Source of the DNA: Pseudoflavonifractor phocaeensis
GTDB lineage: Bacteria; Bacillota; Clostridia; Oscillospirales; Oscillospiraceae
Assembly (NCBI RefSeq): GCF_016901735.1
Contig: NZ_JACLZC010000001.1
Span: 1-64,000 of the forward strand
Direction: 5' to 3'
Length of the DNA stretch: 64,000 bases
Shown here: one piece after another, positions 7,421 through 16,024 of the stretch
Position numbering within the stretch: the first letter of the stretch is position 1
Layout of the letters: the number at the start of each line of letters is the position of its first letter
Notes under the pieces: model-generated
The model's database searches: none
The model's input: only the letters and a program-made list of their open reading frames with translations
What the model was told of the DNA's origin: nothing
Made by a program: the position numbers and the translations under genes

Positions 7421-7634
7421 AGAGGCCGCCGGCCGGCTGGAGGAGATCGTCCGCCGGATGGAAGAGGGGGACGTCTCCCTGGAGGAGTCCATGGCCCTCT
7501 TTGAGGAGGGGACGGCGCTGATGAAGCAATGCACCACCATGCTCAACCGGGCCGAGCAGAAGGTCCGCAAGCTGGTGGCCGGACCGGACGGCGCGCCGGT
7601 GGAGGCCCCGATGGAAGGAGAGGACGGACAATGA
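7398..7634 (+). CDS. xseB: Exodeoxyribonuclease VII small subunit
   Basis: 78 residues with the typical SFEEAAGRLEEIVRRME and LEESMALFEEG segments that form the small-subunit helical hairpin binding XseA. The C-terminal 15 residues are a variable acidic tail. The ATG at 7398 has AAAGGAG upstream and overlaps xseA by 23 bases in another frame, implying coupled synthesis. Confidence 0.95.
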   Translation: MAVKKSFEEAAGRLEEIVRRMEEGDVSLEESMALFEEGTALMKQCTTMLNRAEQKVRKLVAGPDGAPVEAPMEGEDGQ

Positions 7635-8509
7635 ACTTTGCCCAACAGATGAAGGAGGATACCGCTCTGGTGGAGGCGTGGCTCCACGAGGCGTTCCGGG
7701 AGCGGGAGACCCGGGCGGACCTGTACGACGCCATGCGGTACAGTCTGCTGGCCGGCGGCAAGCGGCTGCGCCCGGTGCTGATGCTGGAGACCTGCCGGCT
7801 GTGCGGCGGCGATCCGGAGCAGATTCTGCCCTTTGCCTGCGCCATTGAGATGCTGCACACCTATTCCCTCATCCACGACGATCTGCCCAGCATGGATAAC
7901 GACGACCTGCGCCGTGGCCGGCCCACCAACCACAAGGTCTACGGCGAGGCCACCGCCATTCTGGCGGGCGACGCGTTGCTGACGGCGGCCTTTGAGACCA
8001 TGCTGGAGAGCGGCTGCGATTTGCCGGCCCAGCGGGTGCTGGACGCGGCGGCCTGTCTGGGCCGGGCGGCGGGCGCCCGGGGCATGGTGGGCGGACAGGC
8101 GCTGGATATGGCCGGCGAGGGCCACGCCCTGGCGCTTTCCGAGGTGGAGGAGTTACAGCGGCTCAAGACGGGGGCCCTCATCTCGGCGGCCTGCGAGATG
8201 GGCTGCATCCTGGCCGGCGGCAGCCCGGAGGAGCGGAAGGCGGTGGTCAAATACGCCCAGAAGCTGGGTCTGGCCTTCCAGATCCGGGACGACATGCTGG
8301 ACGTGGAGGGCGACGCCGCCACCCTGGGCAAGCCCATCGGCTCCGACGCGGCCAACGAAAAGACCACCTTTGTGACCCTCAAGGGCCTGGAGCAGTGCCA
8401 CAAGCTGGTGGAGCAGCTCACCGCCGAGGCCGAGCGCGCCCTGGACGGCTTTGCCCAGCCGGAGTTTCTCCGCTGGCTGGCCCGCACCCTGGTGGGCCGC
8501 AACAATTGA
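7631..8509 (+). CDS. ispA: Polyprenyl synthetase (farnesyl/geranyl diphosphate synthase)
   Basis: 292 residues. The first aspartate-rich motif DDLPSMDNDD at 83-92 and the second DDMLDVEGD near 222 coordinate Mg-diphosphate, and GGKRLRP at 42-48 binds isopentenyl diphosphate. The enzyme condenses IPP with allylic diphosphates to C15 (or C20), feeding undecaprenyl and quinone synthesis. The product length cannot be fixed from sequence alone, though length and context fit IspA. The ATG overlaps the xseB stop. Confidence 0.93.
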   Translation: MNFAQQMKEDTALVEAWLHEAFRERETRADLYDAMRYSLLAGGKRLRPVLMLETCRLCGGDPEQILPFACAIEMLHTYSLIHDDLPSMDNDDLRRGRPTNHKVYGEATAILAGDALLTAAFETMLESGCDLPAQRVLDAAACLGRAAGARGMVGGQALDMAGEGHALALSEVEELQRLKTGALISAACEMGCILAGGSPEERKAVVKYAQKLGLAFQIRDDMLDVEGDAATLGKPIGSDAANEKTTFVTLKGLEQCHKLVEQLTAEAERALDGFAQPEFLRWLARTLVGRNN

Positions 8510-8525
8510 GGGAGGAGAGGGACCG

Positions 8526-8999
8526 ATGCCCATTGACGTTGAGAACGTGACCCATGTGCTGACGGGAAATCTGATCCTGAATCTCTCCATTCTGGCCTGG
8601 GCCCTGGCCCAGATCATCAAGTTTTTCGTGGTGCTGGTGCGCAACCGCCGGCTGGACTGGCGGCACATCCTGTCCAGCGGCGGTATGCCCAGCTCTCACT
8701 CGGCTTTTGTGTGCGCCTGCGCCTCGTCGGTGGGGGTGATGGAGGGGTGGACGTCGGTGGCCTTCGCCATTTCGGCGGTGGTGGCCATCGTGGTCATGTA
8801 CGACGCCTCCAACGTCCGCCGGGCGGCGGGCGAAATGGCCAAGATCCTCAACTATATGATGGACCACTGGCAGGAGATGCGCCCCCAGTTTTTCACCAAG
8901 GAGCTCAAGGAGCTTTTGGGCCACACCCCGTTTCAGGTGGTCATGGGCGCGCTGCTGGGCGTGGCCGTGGGTCTGGGCGGCATGTGGCTGTGGGGGTGA
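8526..8999 (+). CDS. Divergent PAP2 family membrane protein (DUF212, YuiD-like)
   Basis: 157 residues with three or four membrane segments. SSGGMPSSHSAF near 51-62 is the divergent acid-phosphatase/PAP2 signature and VVMYDASNVRRAAG follows, as in B. subtilis YuiD. Placement between ispA and dxs suggests a link with isoprenoid-diphosphate handling, but activity is not proven for this family. A GGAGGAGAGG ribosome site precedes the ATG at 8526. Confidence 0.88.
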   Translation: MPIDVENVTHVLTGNLILNLSILAWALAQIIKFFVVLVRNRRLDWRHILSSGGMPSSHSAFVCACASSVGVMEGWTSVAFAISAVVAIVVMYDASNVRRAAGEMAKILNYMMDHWQEMRPQFFTKELKELLGHTPFQVVMGALLGVAVGLGGMWLWG

Positions 9000-9068
9000 A
9001 CACGGCGGACGGCGGGAAGCGCACGGGGAGGTGTTAGTATCGTCACGCTGGAAGAGGAAGAACGAAAC

Positions 9069-10889
9069 ATGAGAGAACTTACGGACCAGGAGGCGGAGGC
9101 CCTCTGCACCCGCCTCCGGTCTTTTTTGATTGACAGCGTGTCGCGGACGGGGGGACATCTTGCCTCCAATCTGGGCGCCGTGGAGATCACGGTGGCCATC
9201 CACCGGGTCTTTGACACCGGCCGGGACCGGCTGGTCTTTGACGTGGGCCACCAGTGCTATATTCACAAAATCCTCGCCGGCCGTGCCGGGCAGATGGACA
9301 CGCTGCGCACCCTCAACGGTCTGGCGGGCTTTCCCAAGCCGGCGGAGAGCGTCCATGACGCCTTCATTGCGGGCCACGCCTCCAACTCGGTGTCGGTGGC
9401 GGTGGGCATGGCCCGGGCCCGGACGCTGCGGGGGGAGGATTATCAGGTCCTGGCCCTCATCGGCGACGGGGCCCTCACCGGCGGTCTGGCCTACGAGGGC
9501 CTGTCCGACGCGGGGAGCAGCGGGGAGCCGCTCATCGTCATTTTGAATGACAACGGCATGTCCATCACCAAGAACGTGGGGGGCGTGGCGGAGCATCTGG
9601 CCCGCCAGCGGCTAAAGCCCCAGTATCTCCGCTTCAAGGCGGGCTACCGGAAGGTGATGGGGGTGCTGCCCGGGGGCAAGCGGATCTACCGGATCACCCA
9701 CGGCATTAAGACCGCCATCAAAGGGACGCTGCTGCCGTGCAGCATGTTTGAGGACATGGGCTTTGCCTATCTGGGCCCGGTGGACGGCCACGACGTGCGC
9801 CGTCTGACTCGTCTGCTCCAGTACGCCAGGGAGCTGAAGGGTCCGGTGCTCCTCCATATCCGCACCACCAAGGGCAAGGGCTATCCGCCCGCCGAGCGCA
9901 ACCCGGACAAATTCCACGGCGTGGGCCGGTTCTGCGTGGAGAGCGGCGAGGCGGTGAGCCGGGGCGGGACGGATTTTTCCGCCGTCTTTGGTCAGACCCT
10001 CTGCGCCCTGGCGGAGGAGGACGAACGGGTGTGCGCCATTACGGCGGCCATGCAGTCGGGCACCGGTCTGGACGGTTTTTTTGCCCGGTATCCCCAGCGG
10101 TCCTTTGACGTGGGCATTGCCGAGGGGCACGCCACCGCCATGGCGGCGGGCATGGCCAAGCAGGGCATGATACCGGTATTCGCGGTATACAGCACCTTTT
10201 TGCAGCGCTCCTGTGATATGCTGCTCCATGACGTGGGCATCCAGAAGCTGCACGTGGTCTTTGGGGTGGACCGGGCCGGCCTGGTGGGGGCCGACGGCGA
10301 GACCCACCACGGGGTATTCGACATCGGTCTCCTGTCGCTGGTGCCGGGCATGACGGTATACTGTCCGGCCAGCTTTGCCGAGCTGCGCCGCGCCCTCCGG
10401 CAGGCGGTGGCGGAATGTACCGGCCCGGTGGCCATCCGCTACCCCAGAGGGGGAGAGGGCCCCTGGCAGGGAGACGCTGGCCCCGCGCCCGCGGCGGTGC
10501 TGCGGGAGGGGAAGGATATCACGCTGGTGAGCTACGGCACCCTCATCAACCAGGTGCTGGACGCCGCACGGCTGCTGGAGGAGAGAGGGATCTCGGCGGA
10601 GGTTGTAAAGCTTTACCGCATTACACCCTTTGACGGGGAGCTGCTGTGCGCCTCGGCGGCAAAGACGGGCTGTGTTTTGGCGGCGGAGGAGTGCGCGGCG
10701 GGCAGCGCCGTGGGCCCCCGGATCGCCGCCGCCCTGCTGGAGGGCGGAATTGCCGTAAAGGGATTTGCTTTACAGAACTTGGGGGACAAGTATGTGCCCC
10801 ACGGAACGGTGGACGAGCTGCGCACTCTGTGCGGACTGTCGCCGGAAGCCATAGCGAAACGAGCGGAGGAGGTTCTGGGCCGTGGCTAA
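9069..10889 (+). CDS. dxs: 1-Deoxy-D-xylulose-5-phosphate synthase
   Basis: 606 residues. It catalyses the thiamine-diphosphate-dependent condensation of pyruvate and glyceraldehyde 3-phosphate, the first step of the MEP isoprenoid pathway. Recognisable elements are FDVGHQCYIHKIL, the ThDP motif GDGALTGG...NDN near 140-170, the pyrimidine-domain stretch DVGIAEGHA and the GVDRAGLVGADGETHHG loop. It is slightly shorter than the E. coli enzyme (about 620). It follows the PAP2-like gene after a 69-base gap and overlaps tlyA by eight bases. Confidence 0.96.
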   Translation: MRELTDQEAEALCTRLRSFLIDSVSRTGGHLASNLGAVEITVAIHRVFDTGRDRLVFDVGHQCYIHKILAGRAGQMDTLRTLNGLAGFPKPAESVHDAFIAGHASNSVSVAVGMARARTLRGEDYQVLALIGDGALTGGLAYEGLSDAGSSGEPLIVILNDNGMSITKNVGGVAEHLARQRLKPQYLRFKAGYRKVMGVLPGGKRIYRITHGIKTAIKGTLLPCSMFEDMGFAYLGPVDGHDVRRLTRLLQYARELKGPVLLHIRTTKGKGYPPAERNPDKFHGVGRFCVESGEAVSRGGTDFSAVFGQTLCALAEEDERVCAITAAMQSGTGLDGFFARYPQRSFDVGIAEGHATAMAAGMAKQGMIPVFAVYSTFLQRSCDMLLHDVGIQKLHVVFGVDRAGLVGADGETHHGVFDIGLLSLVPGMTVYCPASFAELRRALRQAVAECTGPVAIRYPRGGEGPWQGDAGPAPAAVLREGKDITLVSYGTLINQVLDAARLLEERGISAEVVKLYRITPFDGELLCASAAKTGCVLAAEECAAGSAVGPRIAAALLEGGIAVKGFALQNLGDKYVPHGTVDELRTLCGLSPEAIAKRAEEVLGRG

Positions 10890-11694
10890 GAAGAGATTGG
10901 ATGTACTGCTCACCGAGCGCGGGCTGTTTGAGAGCCGGCAGAAGGCCCAGGCCACCATCATGAGCGGGCTGGTATTTGTGGACGGGCAGCGGGTGGATAA
11001 GGCGGGCGCCGGGGTGTCGGAGGACGCCCAGATCGAGGTGCGCGGCAAGGCCATCCCCTATGTGAGCCGGGGCGGTCTGAAGCTGGAAAAGGCCATGGCG
11101 GTCTTTCCGGTGGACCTGAAGGGCAAGGTCTGCGCCGACATTGGGGCGTCTACCGGGGGCTTTTCCGACTGTATGCTGCAAAACGGCGCGGGGAAGGTCT
11201 ACGCGGTGGACACCGGCTATGGCAAGCTGGACTGGAAGATCCGCACCGACCCCAGGGTGGTGGCGCTGGAGCGGACCAACGCCCGCTATCTGACCCATGA
11301 ACAGATCCCGGAGGAGCTGGATTTTGCGTCGGTGGACGTGTCCTTTATTTCGCTGCGGCTCATTCTGCCGGCCCTGCGGGGGGTGCTCTCGCCCACGGGG
11401 CAGGTGGTCTGCCTGGTGAAGCCTCAGTTTGAGGCCGGTCGTGAGAAGGTGGGCAAAAAGGGGGTCGTCCGGGACCCCAAGGTCCATCTGGAGGTGCTGG
11501 AGCATTTTCTGGACTACGCCAAAGAGGCGGATTTTACCGTAAAGGATATGGACTTTTCACCCATCCGGGGACCGGAGGGGAACATCGAATACCTGGCATA
11601 CCTCCACGTGGGGGCCGGCGGGGCCGGCTGGACGGGCGACCTGTGGGCGCTGGTGGAGGAATCCCATCGGGTACTGGAGGGAACGGGACATTGA
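10882..11694 (+). CDS. tlyA: TlyA family rRNA (cytidine-2'-O)-methyltransferase
   Basis: 270 residues starting with GTG at 10882. An N-terminal S4 RNA-binding domain (KKRLDVLLTERGL...) is followed by an FtsJ/RrmJ-type methyltransferase domain with the SAM loop CADIGASTGGFSDCML near 90. Family members methylate ribosomal RNA, and mutants become capreomycin-resistant in mycobacteria. This gene belongs to the conserved clostridial order dxs-tlyA-nadK-argR-recN. The overlap with dxs and nadK indicates translational coupling. Confidence 0.92.
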   Translation: MAKKRLDVLLTERGLFESRQKAQATIMSGLVFVDGQRVDKAGAGVSEDAQIEVRGKAIPYVSRGGLKLEKAMAVFPVDLKGKVCADIGASTGGFSDCMLQNGAGKVYAVDTGYGKLDWKIRTDPRVVALERTNARYLTHEQIPEELDFASVDVSFISLRLILPALRGVLSPTGQVVCLVKPQFEAGREKVGKKGVVRDPKVHLEVLEHFLDYAKEADFTVKDMDFSPIRGPEGNIEYLAYLHVGAGGAGWTGDLWALVEESHRVLEGTGH

Positions 11695-12557
11695 AGATCA
11701 TACTCAGCCCCAATCCCTACCGGGATAAGGGCCTGAAGGTGGCCCAGGCGGCCATGCGGGTGCTGGCGGGGGCCGGCGCGGAGACGTGTATCTGCCTGCC
11801 CTTTCTGCCGGAGGGGAGCAGCGCCACCGAGCTGCCCCGCCATCTGGACTACGCCAACATGGAGGAGGAGCTGCCCACGGCGGAGGCGCTGGTCTGCTTC
11901 GGGGGAGACGGCACCATCCTCCACGCGGCCAAGGACGCGGTGGCCCACAAGGTCCCCATTTTGGGGGTGAATCTGGGCAGCGTGGGCTTTATGGCCGAGG
12001 TGGAACAGGGGGAGCTGTCCATGCTGGCCCGGCTTCCGTCAGGCAAGTTCACCGTGGAGACCCGCATGATGCTGGAGGTGGAGGTGCGCCGGGAGGGAAA
12101 GACGGTCTTTTCCGACCTGGCCCTCAACGACGCGGTGGTGACCAAGGGCGCGGTGTCCCGGGTGGTGGATGTGGAGGTCCGGTGCGACCGGGCGCCCATC
12201 ATGGCCTTTTCGGGGGACGGCGTCATCGTCAGCACTCCCACCGGCTCCACGGCCTACTCCATGTCGGCGGGGGGGCCTCTGGTGGAGCCCACGGCGGACA
12301 ATATCATCGTCACCCCCATCTGTCCCCACGCGGTCAATGTGCTGCCCTTTGTGCTGGACCACCGCCGTCAGGTGACGGTGAAGATGAAGGCCCTGTCCCG
12401 CAAGATCGCCTACCTTTCGGTGGACGGGGGCAAGGCCTTCCGGCTCAGCGGCGGGGACATCATGCTGGTCCGGCAGGCGCGGGTAAGGACCCGTCTGATC
12501 CGTCTGACCGGACGCACGTTTTATGAAGTCATGACCCATAAACTAGGAAGGATGTGA
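11691..12557 (+). CDS. nadK: NAD kinase
   Basis: 288 residues with the two family marks: the nucleotide site CFGGDGTILHAAK near 67-79 and the TPTGSTAYSMSAGGP loop near 182. It phosphorylates NAD+ to NADP+ with ATP. The start is taken as TTG 11691, which overlaps the tlyA stop (TTGA) and gives an N-terminus LKIILSPNPYRDKG as in clostridial homologues. An upstream ATG at 11643 lies inside tlyA and would add unrelated residues. Confidence 0.92.
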   Translation: MKIILSPNPYRDKGLKVAQAAMRVLAGAGAETCICLPFLPEGSSATELPRHLDYANMEEELPTAEALVCFGGDGTILHAAKDAVAHKVPILGVNLGSVGFMAEVEQGELSMLARLPSGKFTVETRMMLEVEVRREGKTVFSDLALNDAVVTKGAVSRVVDVEVRCDRAPIMAFSGDGVIVSTPTGSTAYSMSAGGPLVEPTADNIIVTPICPHAVNVLPFVLDHRRQVTVKMKALSRKIAYLSVDGGKAFRLSGGDIMLVRQARVRTRLIRLTGRTFYEVMTHKLGRM

Positions 12558-12567
12558 GCTTCACCAC

Positions 12568-13020
12568 ATGAAAGCCAAACGACAGCAGGAGATCCTGCGC
12601 ATCATCCAGGAGCAGGAGGTAGAGACCCAGGACCAGCTTTTGGCGGAACTGCGGGACCGGGGAGTCCAGTCCACCCAGGCCACCATTTCCCGGGACATCA
12701 AGGAGCTCCATCTCATCAAGGAGCTGACCGGCCACGGCACCTACCGCTACGCGGTCTCGGAGCGGAAGGTCTCCCTCAATGTGGCGGGCCGGCTGCGCAC
12801 GATTTTCAAGGAGGGGGTCACCTCCTTTGATGTGGCCCAGAACATCGTGGTCATCAAGACCATGCCGGGCCTGGCCTCCGCGGCCTGCGCCGCCATCGAC
12901 GGTATGGACATCGACGGCCTGGTGGGCAGTCTGGCGGGAGACGATACCGCCCTGCTCATCATGCGCACCAGCGAGTCGGCCATGGAATTCAGCGACGAGA
13001 TCCACAAAATGCTGCAATAA
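12568..13020 (+). CDS. argR: Arginine repressor
   Basis: 150 residues. A winged helix DNA-binding domain (about 1-70, with TQATISRDIKELHLIK) is followed by an arginine-binding oligomerisation domain (75-150, with GSLAGDDTAL). It controls arginine synthesis and catabolism genes by binding ARG boxes as a hexamer. As in Bacillus and Clostridium it stands just upstream of recN. Repeat family A copy 1 begins right after its stop codon. Confidence 0.95.
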   Translation: MKAKRQQEILRIIQEQEVETQDQLLAELRDRGVQSTQATISRDIKELHLIKELTGHGTYRYAVSERKVSLNVAGRLRTIFKEGVTSFDVAQNIVVIKTMPGLASAACAAIDGMDIDGLVGSLAGDDTALLIMRTSESAMEFSDEIHKMLQ

Positions 13021-13145
13021 AGAGTGGAGAGTGGAGATAGAAGAGTGCAGATATGGAATTCGCCTGCGGCGAATGAGTTGAAATCGGTCCGGCTCTGCCG
13101 GACACAATATCTCCACTCTTCACTCTTAAACTCTCCACTCTTCTT
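13021..13145 (+). repeat. Interspersed repeat family A, copy 1
   Basis: About 125 bases: polypurine GAGTGGAGA-type words, then the palindrome ATTCGCCTGCGGCGAAT (13058-13074), a spacer with TTGAAAT, the palindrome GTCCGGCTCTGCCGGAC (13087-13103), and polypyrimidine CTCCACTCTTCACTC words that mirror the start. It fills the argR-recN gap. Other copies lie at 41193, 56125 and 57590. Confidence 0.85.
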
Positions 13146-13168
13146 ATCTAGTTTGTCCGGAGGTACTT

Positions 13169-14866
13169 ATGCTTTCGCTGCTCCACATCGAAAATATCGC
13201 CGTCATCGAACGGGCAGACATCCAGTTCGACGGCGGCTTTAATGTCCTTACCGGCGAGACCGGCGCGGGCAAATCCATCGTCATCGACGCCATCGGTGCC
13301 ATCACCGGCGGGCGGACCAGCCGGGATCTGATCCGCACCGGGGCCCGGTCGGCCCGGGTGGAGGCCCAGTTCACCGGCGTGGAGGCGCTGCCCGAGCTGT
13401 CCGACATGGGCATCACGCCGGAGGGGGGCGAGCTCCTGCTCCAGCGGGAGATCCAGGGGGACGGCAAGAACGTCTGCCGGATGAACGGCCGGCTCATCAC
13501 GGTGGCACAGCTGCGGGAGGTGGGCCGGTCTCTCATCAACATCCACGGCCAGCACGACGGCCAGCAGCTGCTGGACGAGCGCTGTCACCTGTCCTACCTG
13601 GACAGCTTCGGCGGGACGGAGGCATTGCTGGACGGGTTTCAGCGGGCCTACGGGGTGCTGAGCGATTTACGGCGGCAGATCGCCGCACTCCAGATGGACG
13701 ACGCGGAAAAAGCCCGGCGGGTGGACAGCCTGACTTATCAGATCGGGGAGCTGGAGCGGGCCGGGCTTCGGCCCGGGGAAGAGGCGGCCCTCACCGAGCG
13801 GCGGACCCTGCTGCGGGGCGCGGAAAAGATCATCGAGGGGGTGCAGGCGGCCCACTTCGCCCTGTCCGGCGACGATGACGCCCCCGGCGCGGCGGCGCTG
13901 GCCGGCGAGGCGTACGGGGCGCTGTCCGCGCTGTCGGACATGAGCGGCGAGCTGTCGGCGGCGGCGGACCGGCTGGCGGAGCTGTCGGCGGCGGCGGAGG
14001 AAGCGGCCGAGCTGGTGCGGGATTTAAGGGAGACCTTCGACTTTGAGCCGGGGGAGCTGGACGAGATCGAGAGCCGGCTGGACGTACTCTACCGGCTGAA
14101 GAAGAAGTACGGCGACACGGAGGAGGAGATGCTGGCCTATCTGGACAAGTGCCGGGCGGAGCTGGACCAGATCGCCTATTCGGACGACGCCATCGCCCGG
14201 CTGGAGACGGCCCGGGCCCAGGCGGAAGGGGAGGCCCGGCAAAAGGCGGAGATTTTGTCCGCCGCCCGCAAGGAAGCGGGGAAGGCGCTGCAAGGGCGCA
14301 TCCAGCGGGAACTCTCCCAGCTGGATATGCCCAAGGTGCGGTTTGAGACCCAGTTCCGGCCCAAGGGGGGCGCGCTGGGTATGGACGAGACCGGCATGGA
14401 CGAGGTGCAGTTCCTCATGTCGGCCAACGTGGGGGAGGATCTGAAACCCATTCAGAAGATCGCCTCGGGCGGCGAGCTGTCCCGCATCATGCTGGCACTG
14501 AAAAATGTACTGGCGGAAAACGAGCCTATCGCCACGCTGATCTTTGACGAGGTGGACACCGGCGTCTCCGGCCGGGCGGCTCAGCGGGTGGCGGAGAAAA
14601 TGTCGGACGTGGCCCAGCACAAGCAGGTGCTGTGCGTGACCCATCTGGCCCAGATTGCCGCCATGGCGGACACCCATTTCTCGGTGGAGAAGGGGGAGCG
14701 GGACGGCCGGACCTATACCCGGGTGGACCGGCTGGACCGGGAGCAGCGCAAGGGAGAATTGGCCCGGCTCACCGGCGGGGCCCACATCACGCCGGCCATT
14801 CTGGCGGGGGCGGCGGAGCTGCTGGACGAGGCCGGCCGGTACAAGGAGGGACAGCATGGAGGATGA
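13169..14866 (+). CDS. recN: DNA repair protein RecN
   Basis: 565 residues of SMC-like build. The Walker A motif GETGAGKS lies near residue 28, followed by a long coiled coil (about 150-380) and a C-terminal head with the signature ASGGELSRIMLALK and Walker B LIFDEVDTGVSG. It acts early in double-strand break repair, gathering DNA ends. The ATG at 13169 has GGAGG seven bases before it. The stop overlaps the start of the following membrane protein gene by eleven bases. Confidence 0.96.
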   Translation: MLSLLHIENIAVIERADIQFDGGFNVLTGETGAGKSIVIDAIGAITGGRTSRDLIRTGARSARVEAQFTGVEALPELSDMGITPEGGELLLQREIQGDGKNVCRMNGRLITVAQLREVGRSLINIHGQHDGQQLLDERCHLSYLDSFGGTEALLDGFQRAYGVLSDLRRQIAALQMDDAEKARRVDSLTYQIGELERAGLRPGEEAALTERRTLLRGAEKIIEGVQAAHFALSGDDDAPGAAALAGEAYGALSALSDMSGELSAAADRLAELSAAAEEAAELVRDLRETFDFEPGELDEIESRLDVLYRLKKKYGDTEEEMLAYLDKCRAELDQIAYSDDAIARLETARAQAEGEARQKAEILSAARKEAGKALQGRIQRELSQLDMPKVRFETQFRPKGGALGMDETGMDEVQFLMSANVGEDLKPIQKIASGGELSRIMLALKNVLAENEPIATLIFDEVDTGVSGRAAQRVAEKMSDVAQHKQVLCVTHLAQIAAMADTHFSVEKGERDGRTYTRVDRLDREQRKGELARLTGGAHITPAILAGAAELLDEAGRYKEGQHGG

Positions 14867-15380
14867 GATGGTGCGTCTTTCCTTCCGGCTGACCAGGAAG
14901 GAGTACACAAAGGCGGTGCGGTTTTATCTGCGCAAGAGCTGGCGGGTGAGCTGGCTGCAAGGCGTGGTGCTGGTCCTGGCTCTGGCGGGGGTGCTCTGGT
15001 CGGCCTGGGCCATGGGCGCGCTGGACCTGCTCCACACCTTCGCGCTGGTCCTTCTGCTGCTGGTGGCGGGTGTGTTGGGGTGGGTCTATCTGATCCAGCC
15101 GGGCCGGACCTTTGCCCGGGACCCCCAGCTGTCCCAGCCGGTGCGCTTTTGCTTTTCGGCGGAGGATATCGTCCGGGAAACGGAAGAGAAGGCGGAGTAT
15201 CTGGACTGGCAGGTCAAACGCTTTTGGCGGAGCCGGCAGTTTTACTATCTCTTCCAGGCCGACGGCAGCTGGCTTTTGCTTCCCCGCCGGGCGTTCGGGA
15301 GCGCCCAGGACCAGGGAAAATTTGAGGACCTGGTCCGCCGGGTCAACGGAGAGGCCCAGGTCCGGTTTTTCGGCTCTTGA
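14856..15380 (+). CDS. YcxB-like membrane protein
   Basis: 174 residues. Two closely spaced hydrophobic helices (about 30-52 and 56-75) are followed by a cytoplasmic domain with the pattern DWQVKRFWRSRQFYYLF...WLLLPRRAF that marks the YcxB-like family. The function is unknown. ATG 14856 has AAGGAGGG upstream; a second in-frame ATG lies at 14868. The promoter of the tyrS T-box overlaps its last codon. Confidence 0.75.
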   Translation: MEDEMVRLSFRLTRKEYTKAVRFYLRKSWRVSWLQGVVLVLALAGVLWSAWAMGALDLLHTFALVLLLLVAGVLGWVYLIQPGRTFARDPQLSQPVRFCFSAEDIVRETEEKAEYLDWQVKRFWRSRQFYYLFQADGSWLLLPRRAFGSAQDQGKFEDLVRRVNGEAQVRFFGS

Positions 15381-15405
15381 CAAAGGGGAGAAAGGCGGAT
15401 ATAAT
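15377..15405 (+). promoter_or_regulatory. Sigma-A promoter of the tyrS T-box transcript
   Basis: TTGACA (15377-15382), a 17-base spacer, and TATAAT (15400-15405), both matching consensus. The -35 box overlaps the stop codon of the upstream gene. Confidence 0.9.
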
Positions 15406-15411
15406 ACCATC

Positions 15412-15690
15412 TGATACAGCCACTGTGAGGAAAAGGCAGAGTAGCGGAGCCCTGTCCCGCCCAGAGAACCCCCGTTTTGGTGTAAGGGGGAGGGGACGGG
15501 CCGTGAATACACCTTGGAGCAGCCGCCTGAACGCGGGAGGACCGTTATTAGGGCTGAGTCGGGCGCGCCCGTTATCGCGCAGCCGTGTGTTGGCACGGCC
15601 CGAGGTCATTCCCGCGAGGGAGTGGCGAACCAGAGGTGGTACCGCGTATCAAAGACGCCCTCTGTCCGAACGGACAGGGGGCTTTTTTGC
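15412..15690 (+). ncRNA. Tyrosine T-box riboswitch
   Basis: A leader of about 280 bases that precedes the tyrS operon. The T-box core AGGTGGTACCGCG is at 15634-15646, directly before a terminator (GCCCTCTGTCC with GGACAGGGGGC, then TTTTTT, 15657-15690). In stem I, GTGAATACACC offers UAC (15508-15510) as the specifier codon, matching tyrosine. Uncharged tRNA-Tyr should stabilise the antiterminator and allow read-through into the zinc-ribbon gene and tyrS. The specifier call is by analogy with known leaders. Confidence 0.92.
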
Positions 15691-15707
15691 GTCAAAGGAG
15701 GGGAAAG

Positions 15708-16007
15708 ATGGACCGGAGCGTTTGTATCCGCTGCGGCGGGACCATGGTCTCCATGGGACGGCAGCTGCTGCGGAAAGGGAACCCCGGCTGGCATCTGCGG
15801 GGGGACTTTGAGCACGAGAGCGCGGAAAGCTCTCTTCCGGTGGAGGTGTGGCGCTGCACGAGCTGTCAGCATCTGGACTTCTATCTGGCCGAACGTACCG
15901 CGCCGGGACCCGGTTCCGGCATCGCCCAGGCGCCCTGTCCCTACTGCGGCCAGCTCCACGAACTGGACGACCCCAAATGTCCCCACTGCGGGAAACGGTT
16001 ATTCTGA
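15708..16007 (+). CDS. Small zinc-ribbon protein in the tyrS transcript
   Basis: 99 residues with four C-x2-C pairs: CIRC (about 6-9), CTSC (about 49-52), CPYC and CPHC near the C-terminus, enough for two zinc ribbons. The start at ATG 15708 has GGAGGGG upstream and comes 18 bases after the T-box terminator. It therefore shares tyrosine control with tyrS, which follows after 17 bases. The function is unknown; a nucleic-acid or ribosome role is a guess. Confidence 0.8.
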   Translation: MDRSVCIRCGGTMVSMGRQLLRKGNPGWHLRGDFEHESAESSLPVEVWRCTSCQHLDFYLAERTAPGPGSGIAQAPCPYCGQLHELDDPKCPHCGKRLF

Positions 16008-16024
16008 ATAAAGGAGTAATGAAC

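Noticed and set aside
6128-8125. 665-codon minus-strand frame over xseA-xseB-ispA
   Set aside because: Antisense shadow of three conserved genes; no domain and no ribosome site.
12529-13116. Minus-strand frame with [21 protein letters not shown]
   Set aside because: This is repeat family A translated in reverse plus argR antisense. The same peptide pattern appears at every copy, and there is no ribosome site.
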